64,000 nucleotides of DNA from Paracoccus chinensis (lineage in GTDB: Bacteria; Pseudomonadota; Alphaproteobacteria; Rhodobacterales; Rhodobacteraceae). Shown one piece after another: positions 63,190 to 64,000 of the stretch. Below the pieces are notes generated by a model, which was not told the origin of the DNA, made no database searches, and worked only from the letters and a program-made list of their open reading frames with translations. The position numbers were made by a program, and so were the translations under genes. The DNA lies in contig NZ_FNGE01000007.1 in assembly GCF_900102885.1 (NCBI RefSeq), forward strand, positions 62,001-126,000. Direction: 5' to 3'. Numbering within the stretch: position 1 is the stretch's first letter; each line of letters opens with the position of its first letter.

Positions 63190-64000
63190 TTATTGAAGCA
63201 TCCGGCGCTCCCAGTTGCGCTTCAGGACATCAACGGCGCGGACACGGACCTCGTGGGCAATACGGCGCGTCAGCGCCTTGTCGCCATCACCCTGACCCAA
63301 GGCCTCGACGCTGTCGAGCAGCGCCTGAATGACCTCGGGCTCTGCTGCGCCATGCCGGACGATGGGGCTGAAGAACTCACGATACAGTTCCCGCACCTCG
63401 AGTTCCGGAACGTGGATGCGGTCATGGCGGACCGCCTGATGCGTCTCGTCGGCGGGCCGATGGTACTCGGCCAGAACGCGGCCGCCCGCGCGGATCACGT
63501 CGATCGCGGTCCCGGGATCGTTGATCGCAGCCGACAGGGCCCGGCTTGCGACCTCGCTCAGCACGATCATGCCATAGCGGATATCCTGATCGAAGCTGCG
63601 GCGAAGACCAAGGGTGAAAGCATCACGCAGCCGGTCAGCCCCGGCTTGATCAAGGTCGCGCGACACGGCCATAAGGGGTTCGTGCCGATGAACGTACTTC
63701 CCGGGCATGCGGAGGACTTCAACCCGGATGTCCAGCTTCTCGGCGGCGTCCTGCAAGGCTGGAATGTCGATGAAGCGGACAAAGCCCGCGTCTTTCGGAA
63801 GAACATGGCAGGCATCCCCCGCCAGCCCCGACGGCAACGGCCGGGCACCCAGCCGCGGATTGTCGCGGTAAAGGCAAGCGGCATTCGTCGCCGCCGTCTC
63901 GATCCGGCCGATGATGTCGGTCATGCGGCCGAACCGGTTCAGATGATCGACCCACCGCAGCAGCGTCCAGACGATCAGAAGAATGTTCAGAAGCGTCGCC
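63190..64000 (-). CDS. DUF2254 predicted membrane protein, 5' part beyond the window
   Basis: Leftward gene entering from the right edge; the frame stays open to the last base. The visible 269 residues begin ATLLNILLIVWTLLRWVDHL (probably the last membrane helix) and continue with the soluble DUF2254 half: RPLPSGLAGDACHVLPKDAG, VEVLRMPGKYVHRHEPLM, FDQDIRYGMIVLSEVASRAL and AINDPGTAIDVIRAGGRVL. Function unknown. An internal ATG at 63924 is not the true start. Confidence 0.85.
   Translation of the reverse strand, partial: ATLLNILLIVWTLLRWVDHLNRFGRMTDIIGRIETAATNAACLYRDNPRLGARPLPSGLAGDACHVLPKDAGFVRFIDIPALQDAAEKLDIRVEVLRMPGKYVHRHEPLMAVSRDLDQAGADRLRDAFTLGLRRSFDQDIRYGMIVLSEVASRALSAAINDPGTAIDVIRAGGRVLAEYHRPADETHQAVRHDRIHVPELEVRELYREFFSPIVRHGAAEPEVIQALLDSVEALGQGDGDKALTRRIAHEVRVRAVDVLKRNWERRMLQ

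Noticed and set aside
1..64000. CRISPR arrays, insertion sequences, integrases, toxin-antitoxin pairs
   Set aside because: No regularly spaced direct repeats, transposase or integrase motifs, or flanking inverted/direct repeats were found on reading both strands.

Overview
The window is about 64 kb of high-GC chromosome from an alphaproteobacterium of the order Rhodobacterales. The best guess is Paracoccus or a close Rhodobacteraceae relative. The grounds are the flagellar gene order flgB-flgC-fliE-fliQ-flgF-flgG-flgA-flgH-fliL, a DUF6478 protein, a bacterial Mic60 gene beside hemD, the carboxynorspermidine-type polyamine pair, and a dispersed intergenic repeat ending in an ATATTTGG-ACGAAGAAGAA-like tail. 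Gene density is high and nearly everything is core metabolism or housekeeping. I see no insertion sequence, prophage, integron, CRISPR array or recognisable defence island.

Layout. 0-4.8 kb: a flagellar rod/export operon read rightward from a divergent promoter. 4.9-6.8 kb: a family 2 glycosyltransferase and a DUF429 protein. 7-9.7 kb: secA (leftward), then rightward a periplasmic parvulin, argJ and mutT. 12.6-13 kb: an accessory pocket with an 18-bp palindrome, a 42-residue ORF and a strong terminator. 13.1-18.7 kb: the leftward rimP-nusA-ylxR-infB operon with a terminator-like hairpin just before rimP. 18.9-21.2 kb: two alternative-polyamine genes. 21.4-24.8 kb: glutaredoxin, nitrilase and MarR genes, then ubiG and proline iminopeptidase. 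24.8-28.4 kb: the leftward YfgM-like/bamB/der outer-membrane and ribosome assembly cluster. 28.6-30 kb: sodB and two small single-span membrane proteins.

30.2-33.5 kb: ccmI-ruvX-DUF1289 and zapE. 33.7-35.9 kb: accD-folC. 36-41.5 kb: cardiolipin synthase, AzlC/AzlD exporter, ilvD, DUF6478 and a companion gene. 41.5-44 kb: GNAT and CinA-type genes, map, and a 48-residue basic ORF. 44-49 kb: a leftward run tsaD-gpsA-YciI-EVE-DUF1761-ABC exporter. 49.1-53.8 kb: hemD-mic60-hemY and tRNA-Thr(CGT). 53.9-56.5 kb: a CAP-domain protein and an acyl-CoA synthetase. 56.5-61.7 kb: a frameshifted chrA remnant, a cobalamin riboswitch and a btuB-btuF-btuC-btuD vitamin B12 uptake operon. 61.6-64 kb: a DsbA-family oxidoreductase, an HNH protein, a small secreted protein and the 3' part of a DUF2254 membrane protein.

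Many neighbouring genes overlap by 1-4 bases (ATGA, GTGA, TTGA, TAATG junctions), so translational coupling is a recurrent theme. The least explained items are the small ORFs at 12.76, 29.4, 29.8, 43.85 and 62.9 kb, the dispersed repeat family (four clear copies), the rimP leader hairpin and the chrA remnant. Nothing here amounts to a clearly new multi-gene system; the most promising leads are short elements. All assignments come from reading the sequence, without database searches.
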